A stretch of 64,000 nt of DNA from JARYLZ01 sp964388275 (GTDB lineage: Bacteria; Bacteroidota; Ignavibacteria; SZUA-365): the NCBI GenBank assembly GCA_964388275.1, contig CAYLZD010000009.1, forward strand, positions 62,001-126,000. The letters are read 5' to 3'. The notes beneath the pieces were generated by a model. The model did no database searches. It was not told where the DNA came from and saw nothing but the letters and a program-made list of their open reading frames with translations. Of the stretch, positions 16,972 to 24,379 are shown one piece after another (positions within the stretch are counted from its first letter, which is position 1; every line of letters begins with the position of its first letter). A program made the translations under genes and the position numbers.

Positions 16972-18588
16972 TCACTCGACTACCGTGAGCTCGACTCTGC
17001 GGTTCCTTTGACGGCCCTGAGGAGTCTTGTTATCGTCGATAGGTTGCGATTCTCCATAACCCTTCGCGGATACGATATCGGCAGGGATTCCTCTGTCTAC
17101 CAGGTATTTCCTCACGGCCTGTGCGCGGCGTTCCGAAAGATCGAGGTTATATTCCTCGGTCCCCATTCCGTCCGTATGAGCGGATATTTCGAAGCGTCTG
17201 CCCGGATTCTGCAGGATGAATCGCATGGCGCGGTCGAGTTCGGGTTTGGATTCCGGACGCATCTCGGCTCGGTCGAAATCGAAGAGCACGGTGAGATTGG
17301 TTTTCGGCGGCACGGAAATGATGGGCGGAATCGGTTCGAGTGCGATGTTTTTCACCCATCTTCTGTCCCTCGTGAGTTCGGGCACCTCGAACACTTCTGA
17401 TTTGAAAATGTAGCCCTTCTGTTCGGCGCTGAGGCGGTAGTCCTTGCCCGCGGGGGCGACATAGGTGAACTGACCGCTTTCCAGACTCTGGAATTTGCCA
17501 ATTATCTCGCCGGTGCCGTAATCCTCGATGGTCAACGGAGTGGAGGCCAGGGGCTGTCCGGTTTCCGCGTCGGTCACGACTCCGCTGATGACGATCATGG
17601 CGTCGGGCGGGAATGGCGGATCGAGAAGCATGTAAAGGTCGAAACCCCCATAGCCGCCTTCGCGGTTCGAGGCGTAGAAGAGAGTGTCGCCCGAAAGCGT
17701 CGGTGAGATGAACACGTCATCGTTTTTCGAATTGATGGGATATCCGAGATTCATCGGGCGGGACCACCGCGAGCCTTGCCAACGCGTCATATAGATGTCG
17801 AAACCGCCAGCGGCCTTGTTCGGCTCCCCGTCGGGAAAACCGTCCGACGAGTAGTAAAGTGTTCTGTTGTCGAAGGAAATCGCCGGGGTTCTCTCATCGC
17901 CCTTGGTATTCACGTCGGGCCCGAGGTTTACTGGCCGGCCCCATGAACCGTCTTCCTGCCTGACGGTCTTCCAGATGTCGGTGCCGCCGAAACCGCCCGG
18001 CCTGTCGGAGGCGAAATACAGCGTCTGTCTGTCAGGCGAGATTGAGGGCTGCGATTCCCAGTAAGTGGTGTTGACGAAGTCGAAGTTGTCGACTCGTTTT
18101 TCCATCCGCATATCCCTGCCCTCGAGATTGTTCAGATTGCGGGCCCGCGTCCATTCGGTGCCGAGTTCGTTCCATTCGGCGACGTAGATGTCGCATCTTC
18201 CGAAACCATCGGGCTCCGAGCACAGCGCCACATAGAGCGTCTTGCCGTCGGGCGCCACGGAGATCGCGCCCTGCGATTCCTTCGTGTTTATAACTTCGGA
18301 CAGATAGGTCGGTTTTTCCCAGTCGGTTTCGATGTGGTTGACGCGGTATACGTCGTCGCCGAAATCGAGCCGGTTCGGGTTGGGTCTGCGCGAGGTGAAA
18401 AACAGCGTGCCGTCGGCGGTTACCGCCGGGGCGTAGTCGTCATAGGGTGAATTGACGTTTTCTCCGAGATTCTCCACTACCCCGCCGGTGACTCGGGCAA
18501 TATCCGCAGGCGTGGTGGAAGAGCAGCCAGAAATGAAGTAGGATACCAGAAGTAATCCTGCGATGCCGGTAATTGCGATTCTTTGCAT
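16972..18588 (-). CDS. OmpA-family lipoprotein with PD40 propeller and carboxypeptidase-regulatory-like domain (PorE-like)
   Basis: 538 residues. Lipoprotein signal with lipobox YFISGC (Cys22). Residues about 35-320 hold repeated PD40 (WD40-like) strands such as LYFASDRPGGFGGTDIW and LFYASNREGGYGGFDLYM. A small CRD-like domain follows (VISGVVTDAETGQPLAST), then a C-terminal OmpA domain (LFDFDRAEMRPESKPELD, RRAQAVRKYLVDRG, RNRRVEL) that binds peptidoglycan. Propeller-CRD-OmpA in that order is the layout of PorE, the T9SS subunit that ties the secretion complex to the cell wall, but the N-terminal TPRs of PorE are absent. It follows the barrel gene at 18651 by 62 bases and probably shares its promoter. 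A general envelope-anchoring role is the safe reading. Confidence 0.85.
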   Translation of the reverse strand: MQRIAITGIAGLLLVSYFISGCSSTTPADIARVTGGVVENLGENVNSPYDDYAPAVTADGTLFFTSRRPNPNRLDFGDDVYRVNHIETDWEKPTYLSEVINTKESQGAISVAPDGKTLYVALCSEPDGFGRCDIYVAEWNELGTEWTRARNLNNLEGRDMRMEKRVDNFDFVNTTYWESQPSISPDRQTLYFASDRPGGFGGTDIWKTVRQEDGSWGRPVNLGPDVNTKGDERTPAISFDNRTLYYSSDGFPDGEPNKAAGGFDIYMTRWQGSRWSRPMNLGYPINSKNDDVFISPTLSGDTLFYASNREGGYGGFDLYMLLDPPFPPDAMIVISGVVTDAETGQPLASTPLTIEDYGTGEIIGKFQSLESGQFTYVAPAGKDYRLSAEQKGYIFKSEVFEVPELTRDRRWVKNIALEPIPPIISVPPKTNLTVLFDFDRAEMRPESKPELDRAMRFILQNPGRRFEISAHTDGMGTEEYNLDLSERRAQAVRKYLVDRGIPADIVSAKGYGESQPIDDNKTPQGRQRNRRVELTVVE

Positions 18589-18650
18589 GAAGGCTCGATA
18601 CGGATTTTGTGGGCGATTTCGTTTGGAAGAGAGGCAGCGGGCAGGCTGTC

Positions 18651-19517
18651 TCAGAAAGCCTGATACTTGAGACCGAGAGAGATCTGCACCGACATCACTT
18701 TCCAGTCGGGGATGTCGATGTCTTTTCCTCGATCCGTCACGGTCGTCGTGATTTTCGTCAAGGGATATCCGACGCGTATTTCAGGATTGAGATACCATCT
18801 CGGTCTGACTATGTGGTCGTATCCGAACCCTACCATCGCCTCGAGACGTAGGTCGCCTGTGAAAGTCGCGGTCGACACTTCGCGCTTCTTGTCGGATATG
18901 CCGATCTCCTGATAGGCGACTTCAGGAGTCAGTATGGCTTGATCATGCCTGATGCTGTTGGCCATCGGCAGGCCCACTGACGGACCGGCGAACACATACC
19001 AGCGTTCCAGACGCGGCTGCCATCTGCCGAACACGCCCACCGAAAAGTAGGCGAGACTGACGGAGCCGCTTTCTTCGTACTCGATGGGCCGGATCACCAC
19101 TATGTTACCCAGCTTGATGGGCGTCTCGATGGTTCGCGAGTAGGATTCCTTGCTGTGCTTGTTGTCATACGAGACCTTGGCGACGACGGCCCAGTTCGAA
19201 TGGAACTGATATGTTGCATCGACTCCGATCTGCGCGCCGAGGTTCTTGAGATTGAGCCCGCCCTCGAAATTGCAGTCGCAATCGGTGCGGAAGTCGCCCA
19301 TGTTGGTGTTGTGGTTGATCCCGAAAAAACCGCTGAGATACAATGACGTTACGTCCGGACTGAAAATGTTTTCCCTCTCCGGAAGCAGGGGCAGCATATC
19401 AGGCATTTCGGGGGATGAGCGAAATGCAGCGGCGGGTCGCCACTGAGCGGGGCTTCCGGCACATACAACAAGAATTAGGACGATCGTGCAAGAAAATCGC
19501 GTGCGGACAGTCGTCAT
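18651..19517 (-). CDS. Outer-membrane beta-barrel protein
   Basis: 288 residues. Signal peptide about 1-24 (CTIVLILVVCAGSPAQ). The rest alternates hydrophobic and polar residues in strand-length blocks with many aromatic ends, and closes with a strand ending in Phe (ISLGLKYQAF), as expected for an 8-10 strand barrel of the OMP_b-brl type. It has an odd CDC pair at about 80-82. First gene of a probable operon with the PorE-like lipoprotein, behind the promoter at 19678-19705. Similar barrel plus OmpA-lipoprotein pairs are common in Bacteroidota. No specific function can be assigned. Confidence 0.75.
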   Translation of the reverse strand: MTTVRTRFSCTIVLILVVCAGSPAQWRPAAAFRSSPEMPDMLPLLPERENIFSPDVTSLYLSGFFGINHNTNMGDFRTDCDCNFEGGLNLKNLGAQIGVDATYQFHSNWAVVAKVSYDNKHSKESYSRTIETPIKLGNIVVIRPIEYEESGSVSLAYFSVGVFGRWQPRLERWYVFAGPSVGLPMANSIRHDQAILTPEVAYQEIGISDKKREVSTATFTGDLRLEAMVGFGYDHIVRPRWYLNPEIRVGYPLTKITTTVTDRGKDIDIPDWKVMSVQISLGLKYQAF

Positions 19518-19630
19518 GGGTCACCTGAATAAAATGCTTGGGATGGATGCGGCCTGACTCGCCTGCGCCGGCTGAAAAAGGCGCGCAATATTGAATTGTC
19601 GTTTTTAGTGAAGCCCTGCGAAAGATCAGT

Positions 19631-19658
19631 CACATGATTTGCGCCCGCAGATCATGTG
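19631..19658 (-). promoter_or_regulatory. Inverted repeat in the leader of the barrel gene
   Basis: CACATGAT (19631-19638) and its exact complement ATCATGTG (19651-19658) are separated by 12 bases. In the minus-strand transcript it would form an 8-bp hairpin near the 5' end. It partly overlaps the palindrome at 19656-19670. It could be a second operator, an mRNA-stabilising stem, or chance. Confidence 0.4.
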
Positions 19659-19670
19659 AAAAATTTTCAC
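19656..19670. promoter_or_regulatory. Operator-like palindrome at the predicted start site
   Basis: Perfect 15-base palindrome around a central base: seven-base arms GTGAAAA and TTTTCAC. It begins at about +1 of the promoter at 19678-19705, a typical repressor position. The half-site is like TGTGA of CRP/FNR-type boxes, but the spacing between the arms is one base longer than the CRP consensus. Confidence 0.5.
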
Positions 19671-19677
19671 AGAAGTG

Positions 19678-19705
19678 AATATACACATTTTCCTTGAAAT
19701 GTCAA
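19678..19705 (-). promoter_or_regulatory. Sigma70-like promoter of the barrel / PorE-like operon
   Basis: On the minus strand TTGACA (19705-19700) and TATATT (19683-19678) are separated by 16 bases in an AT-rich stretch. This is the best -35/-10 pair seen in the window and points at the gene starting at 19517, leaving a leader of about 150 bases. Confidence 0.65.
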
Positions 19706-19757
19706 TGTGAATAAATGAGCGATTGAATCCATGAATAGTTCACGATCATCCAACCAT

Positions 19758-20516
19758 TTAAGCGCCATTTTCACCGCTGGTTTCGTCTTCGGCCATCCTC
19801 CACAAGACCTGACAGGGGAAGGCGTCGCTGTACAGCGGATCCGCAAGAACTATGGAGTCGACGGGCTTGCCCTTGAGCGCTTCCACTCTTTTCAGATCGG
19901 CGCGATTGCGCACTCCGCCGTTCAACGTCAGAATGAGTCCGGCCGCCTCTGCGATTTCCATGGCGGCGCTCAGATCCGCCGCGGTCTTGTTGCGTTCCGC
20001 CTCGACATCCGTGTACAAAGCGCGCGCTATCCTGAAGCGGCTTATACGGCGGCAGTATTCGACCGCCGATTCGCCGCCCTCCGCCGGGGAACAATCCGAG
20101 ACCATGCGACGATCGGCCACGCGCAAATCGAAAACAAGATTGCTCAAGTCGAATTCCTCGAGCAGACGCCCGGCCTCCGCGCACTTGTCCAAAGCGCCGG
20201 GATCGAGCACGACTCTCTTTACTCCGACTTCATTGAGAAGCTGCCCGACATCGCTGCACGCGCGGACACCGCCCGCGTATTGCACCGGGATGTGTATTTC
20301 CGGAGCGTTCACGATTTCTCGCACGATTTTCCGGTTGTCGCAAATCCCGTACAGCGCGGCGTCCATGTCCGTGATGTGCAATGCCTTTGCATTTTCGATG
20401 CGCAGAAAACGCGCCAGCGAGAGAGGATCATCCGGGAAGCGCGTGCCGGAGGCTCCGGCGCCTTGCGGATAGAGGCAACGTCCCTTGTGAATCGTGATGG
20501 CTGAAAAAACGAGCAT
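19758..20516 (-). CDS. HisA/HisF-like TIM-barrel protein, catalytically altered
   Basis: 252 residues from the ATG at 20516, which lines up with the usual HisA start (an alternative ATG lies nine bases upstream). HisA features: a GRCL stretch near the N-terminus, HITDMDAA (49-54), PVQYAGGVR (78-86), and a late phosphate-binding LNGGVR. HisA isomerises ProFAR in histidine biosynthesis, using two Asp residues. The first, in the PAIDL motif, is Thr here (FSAITI, T8). The second may be kept in LVFDLRV (D130). The 'TDi.rDGt' loop reads TDVEAERN. No other histidine gene is nearby; it is the last gene of an operon with Nudix hydrolase, NamZ and a lipoprotein. It may act on another sugar-phosphate substrate or be a weak isomerase. 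An open frame on the opposite strand is a shadow. Confidence 0.75.
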   Translation of the reverse strand: MLVFSAITIHKGRCLYPQGAGASGTRFPDDPLSLARFLRIENAKALHITDMDAALYGICDNRKIVREIVNAPEIHIPVQYAGGVRACSDVGQLLNEVGVKRVVLDPGALDKCAEAGRLLEEFDLSNLVFDLRVADRRMVSDCSPAEGGESAVEYCRRISRFRIARALYTDVEAERNKTAADLSAAMEIAEAAGLILTLNGGVRNRADLKRVEALKGKPVDSIVLADPLYSDAFPCQVLWRMAEDETSGENGA

Positions 20517-20547
20517 GATGAACATCCAGTTCCGCGAATCACAGGCG

Positions 20548-21630
20548 CTATAGCTTGATGCGGGCGACGGTATTCTCGACGGTCGCTTCCTGAGCCCACC
20601 GATAACCGGGGAGCGATCGGTCGGGCGCCTGTTCCCGCAGTTCCGCCGGCGGTTCGACGAAGAAACTGGTTGAGAGCGACTGCCGCAATGTGCGCGAAAC
20701 CGGCTTGCCTTCTTTCATGCTGAAGACGGTGAGTCCGACCCCGCGGACATTGAATTTCTCTATCGTCGCGTTGCCCTCTCCGGTATCGAGAACCTTCGGC
20801 CCCGTGTATGTGGACTGAAGCCGGCCCTCGATGTAGGCGAGTCGTCCATCGAGTTCGGGAGACGACTTGAAACCCTTGAGCACATAGGTGGCGTCGTTTC
20901 GGATTTTAAGGAAGCCGACCGCGCCGGTCCAGCTGTGTTTCCAGGAAGAATCGATTCCGACCGGCCTGTCCTCGAATTTCTGAAAAGCCATCTGGATGAT
21001 GTTCTTCAGTCCTTCCTCCGCGTACGATTCTCCGATCCTGTCGCGGGCGTTCTTGGCCACTTTGCCGTAATCCCCTCCCAGCAGCCGCTTGATCACGCCG
21101 TCGTATTTCGTTACCCCGGAGATTCGACCGTCCTTCGATATGAGCGCTTCAAAAGGAGTATTGACCGGCGCGTTGTACTGAGCGAAGGTCTTCTCCTTTG
21201 CGGGATCGTTCTTTTCCTCGCTGTCATACAGCATGGAACGCCTGACGCCTTCCTTCGTATAGTTGCCGCTGAAAACGACGCGCAGGCAGGTGGCGCGCAA
21301 ACGGGCGGAGCCGTCGGGCAGAACCTCGTCCACGTCGAAGCGGTACGAAACGGTTGTGCTCTGTGTCGATTTCTCGACCATGGTGTCGACCGAATTCTTC
21401 ACATCCTGCCTCGTGGTTATGCTGAAGCCGAACGCTTCCCCCTTTTTGAAAAGCAGGGACAGCCGAAGGGTGTCCGCAGTGCGCTCGAGCGAACCGGGCA
21501 GACCGGTGGAGAGCGAATCGGCCGCAGCGGCTTTGGTCGAATCGACGGCTCCGCCTCCGGCCGGTTTGTCGCACGCAGACGCGCAGAAGAGCACTGCGAG
21601 CAGGGCGGTCGGGAGAATTCGTTCTTTCAT
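20548..21630 (-). CDS. DUF6263-like lipoprotein of unknown function
   Basis: 360 residues. Lipoprotein signal with lipobox FCASAC (Cys20), then a linker rich in Ala, Ser and Asp and a single globular domain. The domain opens with LRLSLLFKKGEAFGFSI and has FEALISKDGRISGV in the middle, both typical of the Bacteroidota family DUF6263. GGAG lies nine bases before the ATG. It starts 14 bases after the NamZ stop and is followed by the HisA-like gene after 31 bases, so all are probably co-transcribed. Expected location: periplasmic face of a membrane. No catalytic motif recognised. Confidence 0.65.
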   Translation of the reverse strand: MKERILPTALLAVLFCASACDKPAGGGAVDSTKAAAADSLSTGLPGSLERTADTLRLSLLFKKGEAFGFSITTRQDVKNSVDTMVEKSTQSTTVSYRFDVDEVLPDGSARLRATCLRVVFSGNYTKEGVRRSMLYDSEEKNDPAKEKTFAQYNAPVNTPFEALISKDGRISGVTKYDGVIKRLLGGDYGKVAKNARDRIGESYAEEGLKNIIQMAFQKFEDRPVGIDSSWKHSWTGAVGFLKIRNDATYVLKGFKSSPELDGRLAYIEGRLQSTYTGPKVLDTGEGNATIEKFNVRGVGLTVFSMKEGKPVSRTLRQSLSTSFFVEPPAELREQAPDRSLPGYRWAQEATVENTVARIKL

Positions 21631-21644
21631 TTGATTGAACTCCG

Positions 21645-22925
21645 TTATTGTCGGTATGATGCGATCAGGTATCGCGAGCGGGCATCGGCGAACGTTCTCA
21701 GCGCGGCTTGCTCGCGGGCCTCTTCACCCGCCGCATGTTCCGCGTCTAAAGCTTGCCGGAACCCCCTGACGCCTGCCAGCGTGTCCAGGTAAGGCCCGGG
21801 TCCCCATTCGTCCGGAGCGAGGCGGGAGATGCGCCGCAACAGCGCGACGCCGACATCGAATGATCTGAAGGAATCGCGGTCGACGATCACCAACCGCGCT
21901 CCGCGGCATTCGCGGCCCTCGTATTTCGGCCTCGAGGCGCCGGGCTCGGCTACCGGAACGAACGCCACGCGCTCGAAACGCGCGCCAGGCAGGCGGGCGG
22001 CGTTCAGTTCATCCGTTAAAATGGACGCGTCGAGAAAAGGCGCCCCGAATAAAAGAAACGGTTCCTCCGTGCCCCGGCCTTCGGAAATCGCGGTCCCTTC
22101 CAACAGGCATACGCCCGCGTACGCCAGAGCGGCGTCGACGGATCGCATGTTCGGAGAAGGCGGTATCCATCGAAGTCCGGTGCTCTCGAACCACATGTCC
22201 CTGCGCCATTGCGCCATCGGCACGATGCGCAGGTCCAGCATATCCGCGCCGCGTATCCATTTCTCGCCCGCTATCATCAGCGCCATCTCGGCGATGGTCA
22301 TGCCGTGCCTGACGGGGACCGGGAACATGCCGACGAAACTGCGCAGGGCCGTGTCAAGCACCGGACCCTCCACAGTGAGACCGTTGATGGGATTCGGACG
22401 GTCCAGAACGACAATCGGGATGCCGTTTTCAGCCGCGGCTTCCATGCAGAGAGCCAGCGTCGAGACATATGTATAATAGCGCACTCCGACATCCTGCAGA
22501 TCGAAAACGAGCAGATCGATACCGCGCAGCATGGCCCGGGACGGTTTGCGCGCGGCGCCGTACAAGGACCACACGCGCAGGCCTTCCAGTCGCATGTCCG
22601 GCACAGGACTGCCCGCCTCCGCAGAGCCGTCAAAACCATGTTCCGGCGAAAACACCGCCGACGCGCCGACGGAATGCCGGCGCATCGCTTCCAGGATATG
22701 TGAGCCGTCCCTGAGCACCGAGGCGCGGTTGCATACTACGCCGGCCCGTTTGCCGGCCAGAAGATGGATGGAGTCGCTTAGCAGGACATCGGCGCCGGTT
22801 CGCACGGATTCCTTCGAGCCGGCGGCTTCCGACGCCGAAGCGCAGAGGACGGCGGACAGAAAAAACGCCGGCAGAAAACCACGCGACGCTCTCCCGGAAC
22901 CGCGCAAGATGCCTGCTGCGATCAT
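21645..22925 (-). CDS. namZ: Exo-beta-N-acetylmuramidase, NamZ family (DUF1343)
   Basis: 426 residues from the ATG at 22925, which overlaps the stop of the Nudix gene (TGATG) and gives a signal peptide (GFLPAFFLSAVLCASASEA). A longer frame reaches 23072 but would lie inside the Nudix gene. DUF1343 signatures: VVCNRASVLRDGSHIL, FSPEHGFDG, LLVFDLQDVGVRYYTYVSTL, VLDRPNPINGL and GRGTEEPF. Characterised members of this family remove MurNAc from the non-reducing end of peptidoglycan fragments, so the likely role is recycling or salvage of muropeptides in the periplasm. Second gene of a four-gene operon. The symbol is given by family; substrate not shown. Confidence 0.85.
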   Translation of the reverse strand: MIAAGILRGSGRASRGFLPAFFLSAVLCASASEAAGSKESVRTGADVLLSDSIHLLAGKRAGVVCNRASVLRDGSHILEAMRRHSVGASAVFSPEHGFDGSAEAGSPVPDMRLEGLRVWSLYGAARKPSRAMLRGIDLLVFDLQDVGVRYYTYVSTLALCMEAAAENGIPIVVLDRPNPINGLTVEGPVLDTALRSFVGMFPVPVRHGMTIAEMALMIAGEKWIRGADMLDLRIVPMAQWRRDMWFESTGLRWIPPSPNMRSVDAALAYAGVCLLEGTAISEGRGTEEPFLLFGAPFLDASILTDELNAARLPGARFERVAFVPVAEPGASRPKYEGRECRGARLVIVDRDSFRSFDVGVALLRRISRLAPDEWGPGPYLDTLAGVRGFRQALDAEHAAGEEAREQAALRTFADARSRYLIASYRQ

Positions 22926-23494
22926 CACCGCTCTCCGCGTAAGCGAAACAGAGTCCAGGCGGCCAGCGTTTGTCCGTCCCAGATATCGCCTTTTACGGCG
23001 AGGCGTTCGAAATCCTCCACGGCATGACGCTCGGTTATGCACTCTTCCGCAGGATCGTGCGGTCTGTCGCAAGGGCGCAAATCCAGCGCGAGGAACACGG
23101 AGCAGATTTCGCTCGTGACGCCGTTCCAGGGATTGAAGCGGCCGAGCGGGATGAGCGTCCCGGCGCTGACGCCGGCTTCCTCCTTCAATTCCCGCGCGGC
23201 GGAATCGAGAGCGCCTCCTTCCCCAGTGATTCCTCCGCCCGGGAATTCCAGACTGCAGCGATCATTCGGGTAGCGATACTGCCGAACGAGCAGAAGTCTT
23301 CCTTCATCATCCACAGGCACGACGATGACCGAACCGGGTGTTTCGACGATGTGGTATTCTCCCTCGTCTCCGCCGGGGAGTTCCACCCTGTCCAGCAGAT
23401 ACTTCCACCATGGGTTGGCGAACCTCACGCGGCTCGAAATCCTGCGCCACGGCCGGGGCCGTATGTCACGGTCAGCGGTAGGCGTACTATCCAT
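22925..23494 (-). CDS. Nudix hydrolase, ADP-ribose pyrophosphatase type
   Basis: 189 residues from the ATG at 23494; an in-frame ATG at 23512 is also possible and neither has a strong ribosome site. The Nudix box is at about 86-109: GGG, then ARELKEEAG with the metal-binding Glu pair. The first Glu of the consensus (eight residues before the Arg) is Gly here, a tolerated change. Upstream LLLVRQYRYP and EFPGGG are the usual ADP-ribose pyrophosphatase flanks. Such enzymes split ADP-ribose or similar nucleoside diphosphate sugars. First gene of the operon with NamZ; its stop overlaps the NamZ start by one base. Cytoplasmic. Confidence 0.85.
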   Translation of the reverse strand: MDSTPTADRDIRPRPWRRISSRVRFANPWWKYLLDRVELPGGDEGEYHIVETPGSVIVVPVDDEGRLLLVRQYRYPNDRCSLEFPGGGITGEGGALDSAARELKEEAGVSAGTLIPLGRFNPWNGVTSEICSVFLALDLRPCDRPHDPAEECITERHAVEDFERLAVKGDIWDGQTLAAWTLFRLRGER

Positions 23495-23629
23495 TCTTCG
23501 ATTCCGCGGCATTCATTGTTCAAAAGTGCTTCATGCATAGAGGAAAAACAACTGCGGGCGGTCTGGTTTTTGACGGACGGGAAGCGTATTCTTCGCGCCG
23601 ACGCATCTGCACCGGACTGGAGTTCCGCA

Positions 23630-24379
23630 ATGGACATCGCCGCATACTACGACATCGCCTACACCGATCACACAATAATGAATCCGATCAGGGAGGATGC
23701 TCTCCTGGGAATTGTCGGGCGTTTCGTCAGGCATTCGGAACCCGCTTTGCTGGACATCGGCAGCGGGAAGGGATATCCTGCTCTCGCCCTGGCGCGTGAA
23801 TTCGGCGCGCGATGCACGCTGTTGGATTCCCGGCCGAGGTGGAACGACGCTGCGCGGACTCTGTTCGCGAAACACGGTCTCGAGCGGCTTCTCGTGCGCC
23901 AGGAGACTCAAGCGAGCGCCTTGAGCTTCGGAACCCCGCAATGGCAAATCATAATGTGTCTCGGCACCACTCCCGTTTTCGGAAACTTCAGCGCCGCGCT
24001 CCGGATTCTGGGACCGGCGCTCTCGAACGATGGATTTTTCATAATCGGTGAACCTTGCATCGACGTTCCGCTGCCGCGCGCATACAGAGCGTGGATCAAC
24101 CGGCAGGGCTGGGACATACTCGATATGAGGAGGCTGCTGCGCATTCTCGATATGCAGCGACTGGAACTGCGCTGCTGCCGCCGCAGCACCACGGAGGAAT
24201 GGGACGATTACATGAATCTGCAGTGGAACTCCATAATTGAGCATGCCGCCTCGCGTCCTGCTGATCCATCAGCAAGGGAATATCTTGCGCGGGCGCGCGA
24301 GGAGCGGAACATCTATCTCCGATATCAGCGGCACTATATGGAATGGAATGCGCTGATCATCTTCCGCCGCGGCTCATGA
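23630..24379 (+). CDS. Class I SAM-dependent methyltransferase
   Basis: 249 residues from the ATG at 23630, with GGAG seven bases upstream. A longer open frame begins within the divergent Nudix gene and is not credible. SAM-binding motif I is LLDIGSGKGYPALALAR (about 40-56), the acidic end of beta 2 is TLLDSRP, and motif IV is IIMCLGTTP. The C-terminal half is helical and Arg-rich (MRRLLRILDMQRLELRCCRR). The substrate cannot be told; the arrangement resembles small-molecule or arsenite-type enzymes only in the SAM fold. Its 3' end overlaps that of the convergent radical SAM gene by six bases. Confidence 0.8.
   Translation: MDIAAYYDIAYTDHTIMNPIREDALLGIVGRFVRHSEPALLDIGSGKGYPALALAREFGARCTLLDSRPRWNDAARTLFAKHGLERLLVRQETQASALSFGTPQWQIIMCLGTTPVFGNFSAALRILGPALSNDGFFIIGEPCIDVPLPRAYRAWINRQGWDILDMRRLLRILDMQRLELRCCRRSTTEEWDDYMNLQWNSIIEHAASRPADPSAREYLARAREERNIYLRYQRHYMEWNALIIFRRGS

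Noticed and set aside
16961..16975. GTGA-N7-TCAC site similar to the operator at 19656
   Set aside because: Only the outer four bases pair, it overlaps a stop codon and an A run, and no promoter is next to it.
19731..20504. 257-codon plus-strand frame opposite the HisA-like gene
   Set aside because: The minus-strand frame has HisA signatures and operon context; the plus-strand product has none.
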